Positions 9,055 through 17,815 of a stretch of DNA of 45,004 nt are shown here, piece by piece. The stretch lies in NCBI GenBank assembly GCA_016195405.1, contig JACPZP010000126.1, positions 1 to 45,004 on the forward strand, in the 5' to 3' direction. Within the stretch, counting starts at the first letter, position 1. The number at the start of each line of letters is the position of its first letter. Both the position numbers and the translations under genes were made by a program. The notes beneath the pieces were generated by a model. The model saw only the letters and a list, made by a program, of their open reading frames with translations. It had not been told where the DNA came from and ran no database searches. This stretch comes from Planctomycetota bacterium. Its GTDB lineage: Bacteria; Planctomycetota; Planctomycetia; Gemmatales; Gemmataceae.

Positions 9055-11339
9055 CCTTTCGTCAACTCCTTCGCCAGGTCCTTGCACTTCTTCAGGTCGA
9101 GCTTGCCCGTCCCCAAGATCGGTAGTTCCGGCACCTCGAAAAAGTCGCTCGACTTGGGCACCCACAAATTTGGAAGGCTACGGCCGTTGAGCCGACTCCA
9201 CAAGTCCTTGACATTGATACTGAGCGGCACGTGCAGCACGACCAGTCGTTCGCCTTTGCTCGGGTCCGGCACGCCGACAACCACAACCTTGCGGTCAGTG
9301 GTATTGAGGATGGCCATAATTTCATCCTCAACCTTCTGATGCGGCACCATCTCACCGCCGATCTTGCTGAAGCGCGACAGGCGATCGGTAAGCGTGATGA
9401 AGCCGTCCTCGTCGCATCGGGCGATGTCCCCGGTGACATACCAACCGTCGCGAATCGCGTCCTTCGTCGCGTCGGGCCGGCCCAGATAACCTGCCATCAC
9501 GTTGGCGCCGTAGATCAGCAGCAGGCCCTCTTCCGCCGGGGCCAAGGGTGCGAAAGTCTCCGGATGCACGATGCGCGCCGCCACGCCCGGCAGCGGCTGA
9601 CCGATCGTTCCCGGCTTGTTGCCGATCTGACGAAAGCCGTCCATATCCTTGTCGGGGACGTTTGCCGCCGCCGCCGGGGACAGCTCCGTGCAGCCGTATC
9701 CCTCGAGCGGCAAGATGCCGAATTTCTGCTTGAACTCCTCGGCCAAAATCTGGGGAAGTTTCTCGGCGCCGCACATCAAGAAACGCAGGGACGCGAAATC
9801 GCGTGACTCGCAGCGGCGCAGGCAGAGCCGCATGAACGTCGGCGTGGTCAGCATGATCGTGCCGTGGTGCTTGCGGCATAATGCGCCGATCTCGCGGCTC
9901 TGACGTGGGTCGGCGTGATAGATCACCGACGCCCCGACTTGCAACGGCGTCCACAAAGTCACGGCGTAGCCAAAGCTGTGGAAGAACGGCAAGATGCCGA
10001 TAAGACGGTCGCTCGGTCGAGGCTCCATGGCTTGAACCATCGACTCGGCATTGGCGGCGATGTTGCCGTGCGTGAGCATGACGCCTTTTGGATCGCCGGT
10101 GCTTCCGCTCGTAAAAATCACGGTGGCGAGGTCGGTCCATTGATGGCTTCGCAAACCCAGCAACCAGCGCTCCAGCACAATGCCCGGAAGGACCAGCACC
10201 GTGAGAAAGGTGCGGACTTTGTCCCAAGTCGCGATTCTGTCGTTTAGCTTTTCCAGGTGGACCAGCTTTACGCCAGAGCCCGGATCAATAGGCACGCGAC
10301 CTGTGAACCGCTCCGACGTCAGGATATGAGTCAGCTTGCACTGCCGGACAGCCGACTGGACGACCTCGGGCGAGGCGGTGTAATTGAGGTTGGCCGAAGT
10401 CTTGCCGAGCAGCGCGACGGCGATGTTGGCCAGCGCCGCCGGGGCGCCGGGCGGGAGCCAGACGCCGACCATCGCTTCGTTGGCGAGCATGGGCCGCAAT
10501 TGCCGAGCCAAACAGATCGCGCCGACCAGCACCTTGCCATAGGAGATCGCCCCCTTTTTCTGAACGAAGGGATCGATGATGCACGGCCGAAATGGATGCC
10601 GGCTGGCCATACGCACAAATTGACGATGCACGAGCGGCCTCCGCGGCTTTCGTTCGATCGCACAATCCGCGGACAGCTTTTGCACCGCCAGGCGAACCTC
10701 GACCGCCTTCGACGTCGGCGGCATCGGCTTGCCATAAGCGATGGTGACCGGATAAGGCAGTTCCTGCGGCCATTTCCAAATGAGGCTGCCGCCCCAGTAG
10801 CTGAAAATGCTGCCCCAGACATGCTCCAGGCAGACAGGAACGATCGGCGCGGGATGATGCTTGACGATCTGTTCGAAGCCGCGATGGAACGGCAGTAGAA
10901 AGCCGGTGCGTGTGAAACGACCCTCGGCGAAGATGCACACGAGTTCGCCGCGCTTGAGCGCCTCGCCGGCCGACTGCAACGACTTGACGATCGCGCGCGG
11001 GCCGGCGGATTTGTCGATAGGAATGACGCCCGCCCAGCGCAACAGATGCCGCAAGACCCACATCTTCGTCCAACCGGCGAAGATGACAAAGTGAACGTGC
11101 CGCTTCAGCCCGGCGAGGATGAACACCCAATCGAAATAGCTGACGTGGTTGCAGACAAGCAGCGCGGGCCCGGTGGCCGGAACATTGTCGCGGCCAAAAC
11201 TGCGAAGCCGATAGATGGAGTGGCATAGAAGCCACAGCGGCACGCGCACAAGAAGGATGGGCCGCATCACGATCACATAGAACGCCGCGGCCGTGACAAG
11301 GCCGAGGATGAGCAACGAAACAATTGACAGGTCGAGCAT
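9051..11339 (-). CDS. Bifunctional acyltransferase / acyl-ACP synthetase (Aas-like)
   Basis: 762 residues. A hydrophobic N-terminal segment (about 1-40) is followed by a PlsC-type acyltransferase: HxxxxD motif NHVSYFD with H65 and D70, and FAEGRFTRTG near 138-145. From about residue 240 comes an AMP-binding ligase domain with the P-loop FTSGSTGDPKG, YGCTELSP and YVTGDIARCDEDGF. The set matches 2-acylglycerophosphoethanolamine acyltransferase/acyl-ACP synthetase, which re-acylates lysophospholipids at the inner membrane. The MFS transporter module found in some relatives is absent. The start MLDLSIVSLL gives the membrane segment. Confident in both domains, less in the exact lipid substrate. 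Confidence 0.9.
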   Translation of the reverse strand: MLDLSIVSLLILGLVTAAAFYVIVMRPILLVRVPLWLLCHSIYRLRSFGRDNVPATGPALLVCNHVSYFDWVFILAGLKRHVHFVIFAGWTKMWVLRHLLRWAGVIPIDKSAGPRAIVKSLQSAGEALKRGELVCIFAEGRFTRTGFLLPFHRGFEQIVKHHPAPIVPVCLEHVWGSIFSYWGGSLIWKWPQELPYPVTIAYGKPMPPTSKAVEVRLAVQKLSADCAIERKPRRPLVHRQFVRMASRHPFRPCIIDPFVQKKGAISYGKVLVGAICLARQLRPMLANEAMVGVWLPPGAPAALANIAVALLGKTSANLNYTASPEVVQSAVRQCKLTHILTSERFTGRVPIDPGSGVKLVHLEKLNDRIATWDKVRTFLTVLVLPGIVLERWLLGLRSHQWTDLATVIFTSGSTGDPKGVMLTHGNIAANAESMVQAMEPRPSDRLIGILPFFHSFGYAVTLWTPLQVGASVIYHADPRQSREIGALCRKHHGTIMLTTPTFMRLCLRRCESRDFASLRFLMCGAEKLPQILAEEFKQKFGILPLEGYGCTELSPAAAANVPDKDMDGFRQIGNKPGTIGQPLPGVAARIVHPETFAPLAPAEEGLLLIYGANVMAGYLGRPDATKDAIRDGWYVTGDIARCDEDGFITLTDRLSRFSKIGGEMVPHQKVEDEIMAILNTTDRKVVVVGVPDPSKGERLVVLHVPLSINVKDLWSRLNGRSLPNLWVPKSSDFFEVPELPILGTGKLDLKKCKDLAKELTKG

Positions 11340-11390
11340 TCGTCACCCGGGCAGGTGAAGCATTTTACCGGCAATTAGGGCACGCTGCGC

Positions 11391-11474
11391 AAAACGTGCA
11401 CGTCGAGGCGAAAATCACAAACCATTGTTACGATAAAGGTTATGAAAGGACACTGCCCTCGACTTGCACGTTTT
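11391..11474. repeat. 18-bp inverted repeat in the gap between two minus-strand genes
   Basis: Arms AAAACGTGCACGTCGAGG and CCTCGACTTGCACGTTTT match at 17 of 18 positions, separated by about 48 nt. The rest of the 219-nt gap holds no gene. It may act as a terminator for the GNAT gene or as an operator for the acyltransferase gene; sequence alone does not decide. Confidence 0.5.
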
Positions 11475-11558
11475 GGTGGATGACACCCCTCCTAAATTAC
11501 CTACGCCGTTCGCTCAAAGTGGACGAATCGCCGGCAACTGAACTTGCAATATTCAAAG

Positions 11559-12086
11559 TCAAGCCACGACCTCCATCATGGCTTCCAACTGCTTGGAACT
11601 GAAGAAAAGCCGATTGGGCTGGCCCAGCAGTTCGCGGAAGTCCCATCTCTTATAGAACGCTTTGGCGGAATCGTCGATGGCGTCAACGACAACGGCAACA
11701 AAAGCGAAGATTTTGCCAGCCTCGTAACAACCGCGCAGCGCATGGGCCAACAGAAGCGGGCCGAGTCCCTTCCCCTGCACTGACTTGTTGACCCCAAGCC
11801 AGGCCAGTACGGCGACGGGCAAGTTTCGGCGCGGGAGCCTTTTTGTTATTTCGGCTGGCAAGTCGCTGAAATCGACCTGTCCCACGGCCAACGTGTAGTA
11901 ACCCGCGATGCCGCCCGATCTCTCCAGTAGAACCTTAGTTACTGACAAACGCTTTTCTTGGTTTTGAAGGGCTTTAGAGGCCAACCAATCGTCCACCGCA
12001 TCCGAACCGCAATGAAAGTCCTTGCGCGGATGTTCGCGCCGCACCGCTTCGAGCCTGTATCCCGGTGGAAACGTTTGAAGAATCAT
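11559..12086 (-). CDS. GNAT acetyltransferase toxin (TacT-like)
   Basis: 175 residues of a single GNAT fold. The acetyl-CoA pyrophosphate-binding motif reads VQGKGLGPLLLAHAL. The N-terminal FHCGSDAVDDWL block is typical of the toxin branch that acetylates aminoacyl-tRNA. Its ATG overlaps the TGA of the upstream DUF1778 gene (ATGA), so the two are translationally coupled. In characterised systems the toxin blocks translation and the partner neutralises it and represses the operon. Function here is inferred from family and gene order. Confidence 0.88.
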   Translation of the reverse strand: MILQTFPPGYRLEAVRREHPRKDFHCGSDAVDDWLASKALQNQEKRLSVTKVLLERSGGIAGYYTLAVGQVDFSDLPAEITKRLPRRNLPVAVLAWLGVNKSVQGKGLGPLLLAHALRGCYEAGKIFAFVAVVVDAIDDSAKAFYKRWDFRELLGQPNRLFFSSKQLEAMMEVVA

Positions 12087-12388
12087 CGAGCTGCTCGCAT
12101 GAGCTTACCTAGCTCGCGCTGGGATTCCGTAAGCCGGGGGGTTTCATTGAGCGCATTCCAAAACTCGAGTTGCTCTTGGGGCGTCAAGGATATGACCTCT
12201 TCGCGTGAAGCAGCCACCTCTTTCTTGGCGAGCGGAACCGTGACCGTACGCACATAATCGCTTACGCTCACATGGCGCAGCGCTGCAGCTCGCACGAGAG
12301 CCCTCTTACTTTCCTCGTCGAGCCGAACCATAAGCGGGCTCACGGTCCGCTTTCTTTTTTTGTGGAAGAGGACTCTTTTCGAAGGCAT
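12083..12388 (-). CDS. DUF1778 (TacA-like) antitoxin
   Basis: 101 residues with a ribbon-helix-helix N-terminal part (MVRLDEESKRALVRAAALRHVSVSDYV) and an acidic C-terminal tail with a predicted toxin-binding helix (TPQEQLEFWNAL). The ATG at 12388 is preferred because GGGAG sits 6 nt upstream; a longer frame begins at 12427 but would read through the operator. A basic patch (KRVLFHKKRKRTV) precedes the RHH, which is unusual. It is coupled to the GNAT toxin and should repress this promoter. Confidence 0.85.
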   Translation of the reverse strand: MPSKRVLFHKKRKRTVSPLMVRLDEESKRALVRAAALRHVSVSDYVRTVTVPLAKKEVAASREEVISLTPQEQLEFWNALNETPRLTESQRELGKLMRAAR

Positions 12389-12417
12389 GTTCTGCTCCCA
12401 AATTCCCCCCTTGTATT

Positions 12418-12444
12418 TGTATAGCAAATCGCTATACAGTCAAT
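12418..12444 (-). promoter_or_regulatory. Palindromic operator within the toxin-antitoxin promoter
   Basis: TGTATAGC and GCTATACA are perfect 8-bp arms around a 5-nt spacer (12418-12438). On the minus strand TTGACT (12444-12439) is a good -35 box directly abutting the palindrome, and TATACA/TACAAA inside and after it can serve as -10. Binding of the RHH antitoxin here would cover the polymerase site, as in known TacAT-type operons. Confidence 0.7.
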
Positions 12445-12481
12445 GCTTCCAGAATCATCTTCTTGCATGCACGATCATGGT

Positions 12482-12811
12482 CTACTTCCCCGGCAATTTT
12501 CCCACAAACCTGATCGCACGTTGAATCCACCTTTTGAGGTCACCTTCATCGGCAATTCCATCGGCGCCAACTAAGACCCAGCCCTTCATGGCCCGCCCGG
12601 TGATGTCGAAAGGCTTCACGTGGGGCTCGAGAAGGGCTTCCTCAGTGTCCTCCGGCTCCATGCGGACGATCAGCGAATCCTTCCAGACGCCGACGCAGAC
12701 GTTTCCATTTAGCATGAAACCGAAGCCGCCGAACATTGTTTTCTCTTCGATGCCATTACGGCGGGATAGCACCTTGCGAATGCGGGCGGCGAGTTGCTCG
12801 TTGTAGGCCAT
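12482..12811 (-). CDS. TfoX N-terminal domain protein
   Basis: 109 residues of a single TfoX/Sxy N-terminal domain: NEQLAARIRKVL, then the signature EKTMFGGFGFMLNGNVCVGV, then LIVRMEPEDTEEAL and an MKGWVLV strand. The C-terminal TfoX domain of competence regulators is missing, as is usual for stand-alone bacterial copies of unknown role. ATG at 12811 is chosen; an in-frame GTG at 12820 is possible. Confidence 0.85.
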   Translation of the reverse strand: MAYNEQLAARIRKVLSRRNGIEEKTMFGGFGFMLNGNVCVGVWKDSLIVRMEPEDTEEALLEPHVKPFDITGRAMKGWVLVGADGIADEGDLKRWIQRAIRFVGKLPGK

Positions 12812-12827
12812 GATTCCCACTCATCGC

Positions 12828-14075
12828 TCAACGGCTTGCTTCCGGCCGTGACATCTCCCAATTTTCTACGTGAGGTTTGAATATGGCACGGGCGCGATCC
12901 TCGTCAATCGCTCTGAACTCCGCTACGATCGCGGTCGCTTCAGGAACGGTATTGAGAAGGGTGGAGAGCTTGTCCTTTTCGTGATGATTCTCGTATCGAA
13001 ACCAATACTGAAGCTCCTCGCGAAGCATATTGACATAGAGAGCGCGCACCCACGGCGCCGCTGGTTGCTTTTCCATTGCATTGAAGGTCTTGCAGAGAAA
13101 GTCCAAGCCACGCTGGCGGATTGGCGGATCCCAATGCGGAGGAAATTCATCCTGCTGATGGGCGGACATGAACGCCAACGAGCCTTCGACGTCATGGTTA
13201 ATTAGCAGCTTTTCGGCGTGGCTCCGAAGCTGCTGCTCGGGCTGGGTCATAGGCAGAATGAGCGGCCAGACTGCGAGCGACCAAAAGCACACAAGCCATA
13301 GGGGCAGAGACGGCCTCCGGGATTTTGCCGACAAAGATGTTGGTGCCGCCCAGCGCACCCGGGTGGCCGCCAGAATTCCGAAGGTCATCAAAAGCAAAAT
13401 CGGCAGCGAACAACCTCCAATACAAAAGATGTTCATTCCGAAACTCTGAATCAGCGACTCGCGGTCGGATACGCGTACGCCGCCCATGAGCTGCAGCACA
13501 GAGACGGGCAACACCCTTAGCGAAAACAATGCAATCGCATCGGCAATCACAAGGACTGTGATCGCAGCGCCCCAGGCCGTAAAACCCAGAAGCACGACAA
13601 AAACGCGGATCAGGATGGCAACACGCCAAACCGATACGAGCCCCAGCGTCCAGAGATTGGCGTGCGTAGCGCCAAGGGGATCAAGAATTCGCTCATAGGG
13701 GACCGCGTAAAGCCAGGCCAACGGCGCAGTCATCCAAAATAAGCCCAAGAAGGATCCATATGCCGATAGGAACCCAGGATAATTGCTCGGCGGCTCTTGC
13801 GCCAGCTGGGTACGTGTTTCAAGGTCATCCTTGCGGCAAATCGCTCGGCCAAACCAAACGAAATAGAAGAAAACAAGTGAGGTTACCAGCGAGACTCCCG
13901 CTGGAACCACAATGTGCCAAGGCTCTGCGATCAAATCCTTACCGTCGTATTCGCGAGCGAAAGCCGCGGAAATCACAAAGCAGAATCCCACGACCAGCGT
14001 CCAGCGGCTGGCGGCAAGCGTCAGGATCGCTCGGCGGCTGCCGAACAGATACAGGAGTACGGTTCGGATGCCCAT
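12828..14075 (-). CDS. Polytopic membrane protein, paralog 1
   Basis: 415 residues with about six hydrophobic segments in the first 270 residues, then a soluble helical C-terminal domain with a QQDEFPPHWDPPIRQRGLDF segment. It is a clear paralog of the next gene: both start MGIRTVLLYL, share AILTLAASRWT, AREYDGKDL and the PPHW..P block. There is no recognised domain and no clear ribosome-binding site. The pair probably arose by tandem duplication. Confidence 0.8.
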   Translation of the reverse strand: MGIRTVLLYLFGSRRAILTLAASRWTLVVGFCFVISAAFAREYDGKDLIAEPWHIVVPAGVSLVTSLVFFYFVWFGRAICRKDDLETRTQLAQEPPSNYPGFLSAYGSFLGLFWMTAPLAWLYAVPYERILDPLGATHANLWTLGLVSVWRVAILIRVFVVLLGFTAWGAAITVLVIADAIALFSLRVLPVSVLQLMGGVRVSDRESLIQSFGMNIFCIGGCSLPILLLMTFGILAATRVRWAAPTSLSAKSRRPSLPLWLVCFWSLAVWPLILPMTQPEQQLRSHAEKLLINHDVEGSLAFMSAHQQDEFPPHWDPPIRQRGLDFLCKTFNAMEKQPAAPWVRALYVNMLREELQYWFRYENHHEKDKLSTLLNTVPEATAIVAEFRAIDEDRARAIFKPHVENWEMSRPEASR

Positions 14076-14093
14076 AATGTCTCGCGAATTGGG

Positions 14094-15374
14094 TTATTCT
14101 TTCTGCTCGCGGGCCTTTTCTTCCGCTTTGCGCAAAGTGCGCCCCAACACGGATTCTGCATTTTCGCGGTTGATTGCTTCCATCTCGCCAATGATGGCAT
14201 TCCCTTCGGGTAACTTTTCTAGGGTCGGTCCAAGATCGTTTCCCATAAGGCGCCTCGGGTTGCGAACCCAGTCGAAAAGCTCTTCCCGCAACGTCTCGAT
14301 GTAGATCGCGCGAACCCAATTCGCGGGAGGCTTTCGCTCCATCGCTTCGAAGATATCAGCGAACCTATTCATACCCCTCTCGCGTTGGTAAGGCGGTTTC
14401 CAATGCGGCGGAAAGTCGCCCTGTGACTGCGCGGACATGTAATCTAAAGCCTCGTGGATATTTCCCGTCTTGAAACGCTCCTCGACCTGCCTCCGGTTCT
14501 GTTGCTCGATTTGGGTGAACGGAAGAATCGGCGCCCATATCACGACAGAGAGTATTGCCCCAATCCTCAGCGCGCGGGTCGGTCGAAGGATAGCTGAATC
14601 CGTGGACGCGGCCACCACCCATCGCAACCGTGAAGACGCCAGCATGACTATGGACACGATCAGCCAAATCGGCAGCGAACATCCGCCGATCCCTAATATG
14701 CTCATTCCCAAGGACTGAAGACGCCTTTCACTTTCGGAAAGGCGCAGACCGCCCATGAAATCCAGCAAAGGAACCGGAAAGAACAAGAGGCCGAGGAGTG
14801 CGACGACATCTGCGAATGCGAGGACCACTAGCGACGCGGCTAAGGGATTGAATCCCATAAGCACCACCAGGACGCGGATCATCAGGACCACGCGCCAAGC
14901 CGCCACAACGCCCAACGTCCAGAGATTGGCTTCCATTGCGCCTACGAGGTCAAGAAATCTCTCATAGGGAACGGCATACAGCCAGGCGAGCGGTGCTGAC
15001 ATCCAAAACAGGCCCAATAGGGTGATGTACGCCGACACAAAGCTTGGCCGCTTGGTGGCTAATGCGCTTGCCACCTCATTCGCGCTTGTCGCGCCGTAAG
15101 CACTCCAAACGTCTTCATAGCTGGTAAGCCCGCGCCAGATGACGTTTCCAAACCAAATAAATGAAACCAGCAGGAAGGACGCGGCGATCGAGGCACCCGC
15201 CGGAATCAGGAGATGCCAAGGTTCGCGCACCAAATCCTTGCCGTCGTATTCGCGCGCAAGTGCCGCCGACACGACGAAACAAAGGCCGACCGGAAATGTC
15301 CAGCGGCTGGCAGCAAGCGTCAGGATCGCTTGGCGGTTGCCGATCAGGTAAAGGAGGACGGTTCGGATGCCCAT
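14094..15374 (-). CDS. Polytopic membrane protein, paralog 2
   Basis: 426 residues from MGIRTVLLYLIGNRQ at 15374, matching the start of the neighbour; an earlier start at 15413 would add 13 unshared residues. It has the same plan of about six membrane segments then a soluble tail with SQGDFPPHWKPPYQRERG. It carries an extra loop (YEDVWSAYGATSANEV, about residues 85-100) that paralog 1 lacks. The stop lies 18 nt before the start of paralog 1, so they form an operon. A TATTAT box just upstream of the ATG suggests a very short or absent 5' leader. Function unknown. Confidence 0.8.
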   Translation of the reverse strand: MGIRTVLLYLIGNRQAILTLAASRWTFPVGLCFVVSAALAREYDGKDLVREPWHLLIPAGASIAASFLLVSFIWFGNVIWRGLTSYEDVWSAYGATSANEVASALATKRPSFVSAYITLLGLFWMSAPLAWLYAVPYERFLDLVGAMEANLWTLGVVAAWRVVLMIRVLVVLMGFNPLAASLVVLAFADVVALLGLLFFPVPLLDFMGGLRLSESERRLQSLGMSILGIGGCSLPIWLIVSIVMLASSRLRWVVAASTDSAILRPTRALRIGAILSVVIWAPILPFTQIEQQNRRQVEERFKTGNIHEALDYMSAQSQGDFPPHWKPPYQRERGMNRFADIFEAMERKPPANWVRAIYIETLREELFDWVRNPRRLMGNDLGPTLEKLPEGNAIIGEMEAINRENAESVLGRTLRKAEEKAREQKE

Positions 15375-15382
15375 AGGAGCCG

Positions 15383-15388
15383 TATAAT
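15383..15388 (+). promoter_or_regulatory. Possible -10 box of the divergent intergenic region
   Basis: TATAAT on the plus strand (read as ATTATA on the other) lies between the divergent genes at 15374 and 15533. It could drive the secreted-protein gene with a leader of about 140 nt. An overlapping TATTAT on the minus strand could serve the membrane-protein operon. No strong -35 box was seen. Confidence 0.4.
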
Positions 15389-15532
15389 AGTGTAGAGGAA
15401 AGACCCGGAACATGCCGGAACGTGAAGCCGGGGTCTATCGCATTCGGAAGCACGTCTGATTCCCATCGATTGGGATGTCCTGTCCCCCCACCTTTCGGCG
15501 AGTCGAACAGGAACGTTCCAGGGAGAGGCATC

Positions 15533-16363
15533 ATGTTAGGAACTATTCGATTTCGAACCATCGGAGCCGCTGCCGTTCTCGGAGCGGCCTTGTTCGCAAG
15601 TTCCGCCTACGCGCAGCACCATGGAGACGGTGGACACGGAGGCGGTGGCCATGGCGGCGGCGGCCATGCCAGTAGTGGGCATGGCGGTTTTCATGTCCCA
15701 AGCCACGGCAGCTCGCACGGAATAGCGCCGGCGCACACGTTTCATAGCCCTGTCGTTCACGGCACGGTTGGCAGTCCAACGGTTCGTCAGCTCGCTCCAC
15801 ACAGCAATTTCAGCTCGCGGGTTCCAACTGTGTCGACCCATCCCAACTCGAGCAATAGCACCTGGCGAAACGGAAACTGGAATACGAACAAATGGAATGC
15901 CAACGCCTGGAACTTCCGGCGCCATGACAGATTCTTCCACAACCAGTCATTTTTCTGGCCGTTCTTTGGGTCCTATCCGTGGCCATTTAACGCTTTCGGA
16001 TATCCGTTGTATGCCGCGTACAACTACTACAATCCTGGCTACTACGACAATTACGGCTCGGGCTACTACGGCGACTCGTATTACGGCGATATGATCGCGC
16101 CGGATTACACGCCGATGTTTCCGATCGACCAACAACCGCAAGACTATTCGCCGGCCGCAGTCGCCGATAGGGCCCACATTGACGTGATCTTGCCCGACGC
16201 CAATGCTCAGGTGTGGTTCAATGGCGTCCTCACAACGATGACCGGGGAAAGACGCTCGTTTGCTTCGCCGCCCCTTGCGGCGGGGAACTCTTACACTGCT
16301 GATCGTCCTCGCCTTGCTCACCTTTTCCTTGAAGGATTTCATACTGCCCTCGCTCATGCGTGA
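15533..16363 (+). CDS. Secreted Gly/His/Tyr-rich protein with a cut TIGR03000-type domain
   Basis: 276 residues. A signal peptide ends at SSAYA-Q (about residue 27), followed by Gly/His-rich repeats (HGGGGHGGGGH), an Asn/Trp stretch and a Tyr-rich stretch (YNYYNPGYYDNYGSGYYGD). From AHIDVILPDANAQVWFNG comes the first half of a TIGR03000 domain, a planctomycete exported module. After SPPLAAGNSYT the sequence becomes DRPRLAHLFLEGFH, unlike the family, and the frame ends soon after. The last ~100 nt overlap the next gene in another frame, so the normal 3' end has been lost. GGGAGAGG before ATG 15533 fixes the start. Confidence 0.8.
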   Translation: MLGTIRFRTIGAAAVLGAALFASSAYAQHHGDGGHGGGGHGGGGHASSGHGGFHVPSHGSSHGIAPAHTFHSPVVHGTVGSPTVRQLAPHSNFSSRVPTVSTHPNSSNSTWRNGNWNTNKWNANAWNFRRHDRFFHNQSFFWPFFGSYPWPFNAFGYPLYAAYNYYNPGYYDNYGSGYYGDSYYGDMIAPDYTPMFPIDQQPQDYSPAAVADRAHIDVILPDANAQVWFNGVLTTMTGERRSFASPPLAAGNSYTADRPRLAHLFLEGFHTALAHA

Positions 16364-17405
16364 CCTTTATCCCGGCGTCGATCTTGCGACGCCGGGCGAG
16401 TATTTGTCCTTGGGATTGTTGGCGGCCTTGGCTTTTTTCGGCTGCATCCTCTTGCACGAATTGGGCCACGCCATCGTGGGGCAGTCACTGGGAATTCCGA
16501 TTCGCGGAATCACCTTGTTCATCTTCGGCGGCGTGGCGGAGATGGGCGACGAGCCCGCATCGGCCGGCAAGGAATTCTGGATGGCGATCGCCGGGCCCTT
16601 GGTCAGCTTGTTTCTCGTCATCGTTTTCACGTTTCTGGCGGTTGTCGGATTCTACGGCGGCTGGGCGCCGGCGGCAGTCGTCATCCTCGCCTATCTTGCA
16701 TGGGTCAATGCCCTGGTGCTCGCCTTTAACCTGATCCCGGCGTTTCCGCTCGATGGCGGCCGGGTCTTGCGCTCGATACTCTGGGCGATCACGGAGAACC
16801 TGCGCCGCGCCACACAGTGGGCCGCGGGCTTCGGCAGGGCGTTTTCATGGTTGTTGATCGCCTGGGGTGTGATTCGATTCATTCAGTATGATTGGCTGGG
16901 CGGCATCTGGGTCGGCCTTGTTGGTCTGTTCCTGGGCAACGCGGCTCGCAGCAGCCTCATTCAAGTATTGATCCGCCAAGCTCTCAAGGGCGAACCCGTG
17001 CGCCGTTTCATGAACCCCGAGCCGATCGTGGTGCCGCCGACGCTCGACCTTAAGCAGTGGGTCGACGAATTCGTTTACCGCCATCACCGCAAGGCTTTCC
17101 CGGTAGTGAGTCAGGATCATCATTTGGAGGGCGTCATCACGACGCAAGTGCTCGGGCAGATTCCGCGCGCCGAGTGGGAATTGCACAACGTCGGCGAAGT
17201 CATGCGGCATGATCTCGAAGCGCTGACCATCGCGCCTGAAGCCGACGCGCTGGACGCCCTCCAAAAGATGCAGCGCACCGGCATTTCGCGACTCATGGTC
17301 ACGGACGGCGACCGCCTGGTGGGAATCATCGGCCTAAAAGACTTGTTGCGATTTCTAAACTTGAAGATCGAACTGGAAGGCGTGAACGCGACGGGACCTG
17401 GCTAG
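16260..17405 (+). CDS. Site-2 protease (M50) with CBS pair, N-terminally truncated
   Basis: About 381 residues if begun at TTG 16260. The zinc motif HELGH is in a membrane helix near residue 67, and the second motif NLIPAFPLDGGRV near 157. C-terminal CBS domains span about 245-375. Relatives begin with a SWRLGRxxGIxVRxxxSW segment before the first helix; here the frame enters that helix (LLIVLALLTFSL) directly from sequence belonging to the upstream gene. Roughly 20 residues are missing, and no ATG precedes the first helix. The family cleaves membrane-bound regulators. Expression depends on the weak TTG or an internal start, so it may be non-functional. Confidence 0.75.
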   Translation: MLRRPLRRGTLTLLIVLALLTFSLKDFILPSLMRDLYPGVDLATPGEYLSLGLLAALAFFGCILLHELGHAIVGQSLGIPIRGITLFIFGGVAEMGDEPASAGKEFWMAIAGPLVSLFLVIVFTFLAVVGFYGGWAPAAVVILAYLAWVNALVLAFNLIPAFPLDGGRVLRSILWAITENLRRATQWAAGFGRAFSWLLIAWGVIRFIQYDWLGGIWVGLVGLFLGNAARSSLIQVLIRQALKGEPVRRFMNPEPIVVPPTLDLKQWVDEFVYRHHRKAFPVVSQDHHLEGVITTQVLGQIPRAEWELHNVGEVMRHDLEALTIAPEADALDALQKMQRTGISRLMVTDGDRLVGIIGLKDLLRFLNLKIELEGVNATGPG

Positions 17406-17518
17406 GCGCGAGCCGCGACCGCTCGAATCCAGAATGAAGCGCAGACGGACCCAAGGACGTGGCGGCGATCCCTTGTACTTGTTGCGCTGTTCTGCCGGAA
17501 ATCCGCTCACCCAATGCC

Positions 17519-17755
17519 TCATGCAAGGAAGATTGTGGCACGTTCTGGATACTCAACGCCTGCTTGGACAATCAACGTTTCTCGCGGATTCTTGCCAAGC
17601 GAATCAAGGGTCGCACAAAGTGCATCAAACGTCGCAGCTTCCGCTGCAACGGCGCCATCCGCGATCGCCAAGTAGCGACCATGAGGATATTGGCTGCGAA
17701 TCTGGTCGCGCATGCGTTTGAACGCGTCCTGATTCAACTTGCGTTTTTGATCCAT
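17519..17755 (-). CDS. Small DUF5678-like protein
   Basis: 78 residues from MDQKRKLNQDAF; AAGGA 7 nt upstream picks this ATG over the one at 17773. The pattern YPHGRYLAIADGAV..A.TFDALCATLDSLGKNPRETLIV resembles DUF5678, small proteins of about this size often encoded next to antitoxin-like or retropepsin-like genes. It follows the broken small gene 17816-18043 on the same strand and was probably its operon partner. Function unknown. Confidence 0.6.
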   Translation of the reverse strand: MDQKRKLNQDAFKRMRDQIRSQYPHGRYLAIADGAVAAEAATFDALCATLDSLGKNPRETLIVQAGVEYPERATIFLA

Positions 17756-17815
17756 GTGGTATTCCTTTGTCATCGAACTCGACCTGGAAAATGCGGTAGC
17801 CGCACGCGTCAGATT

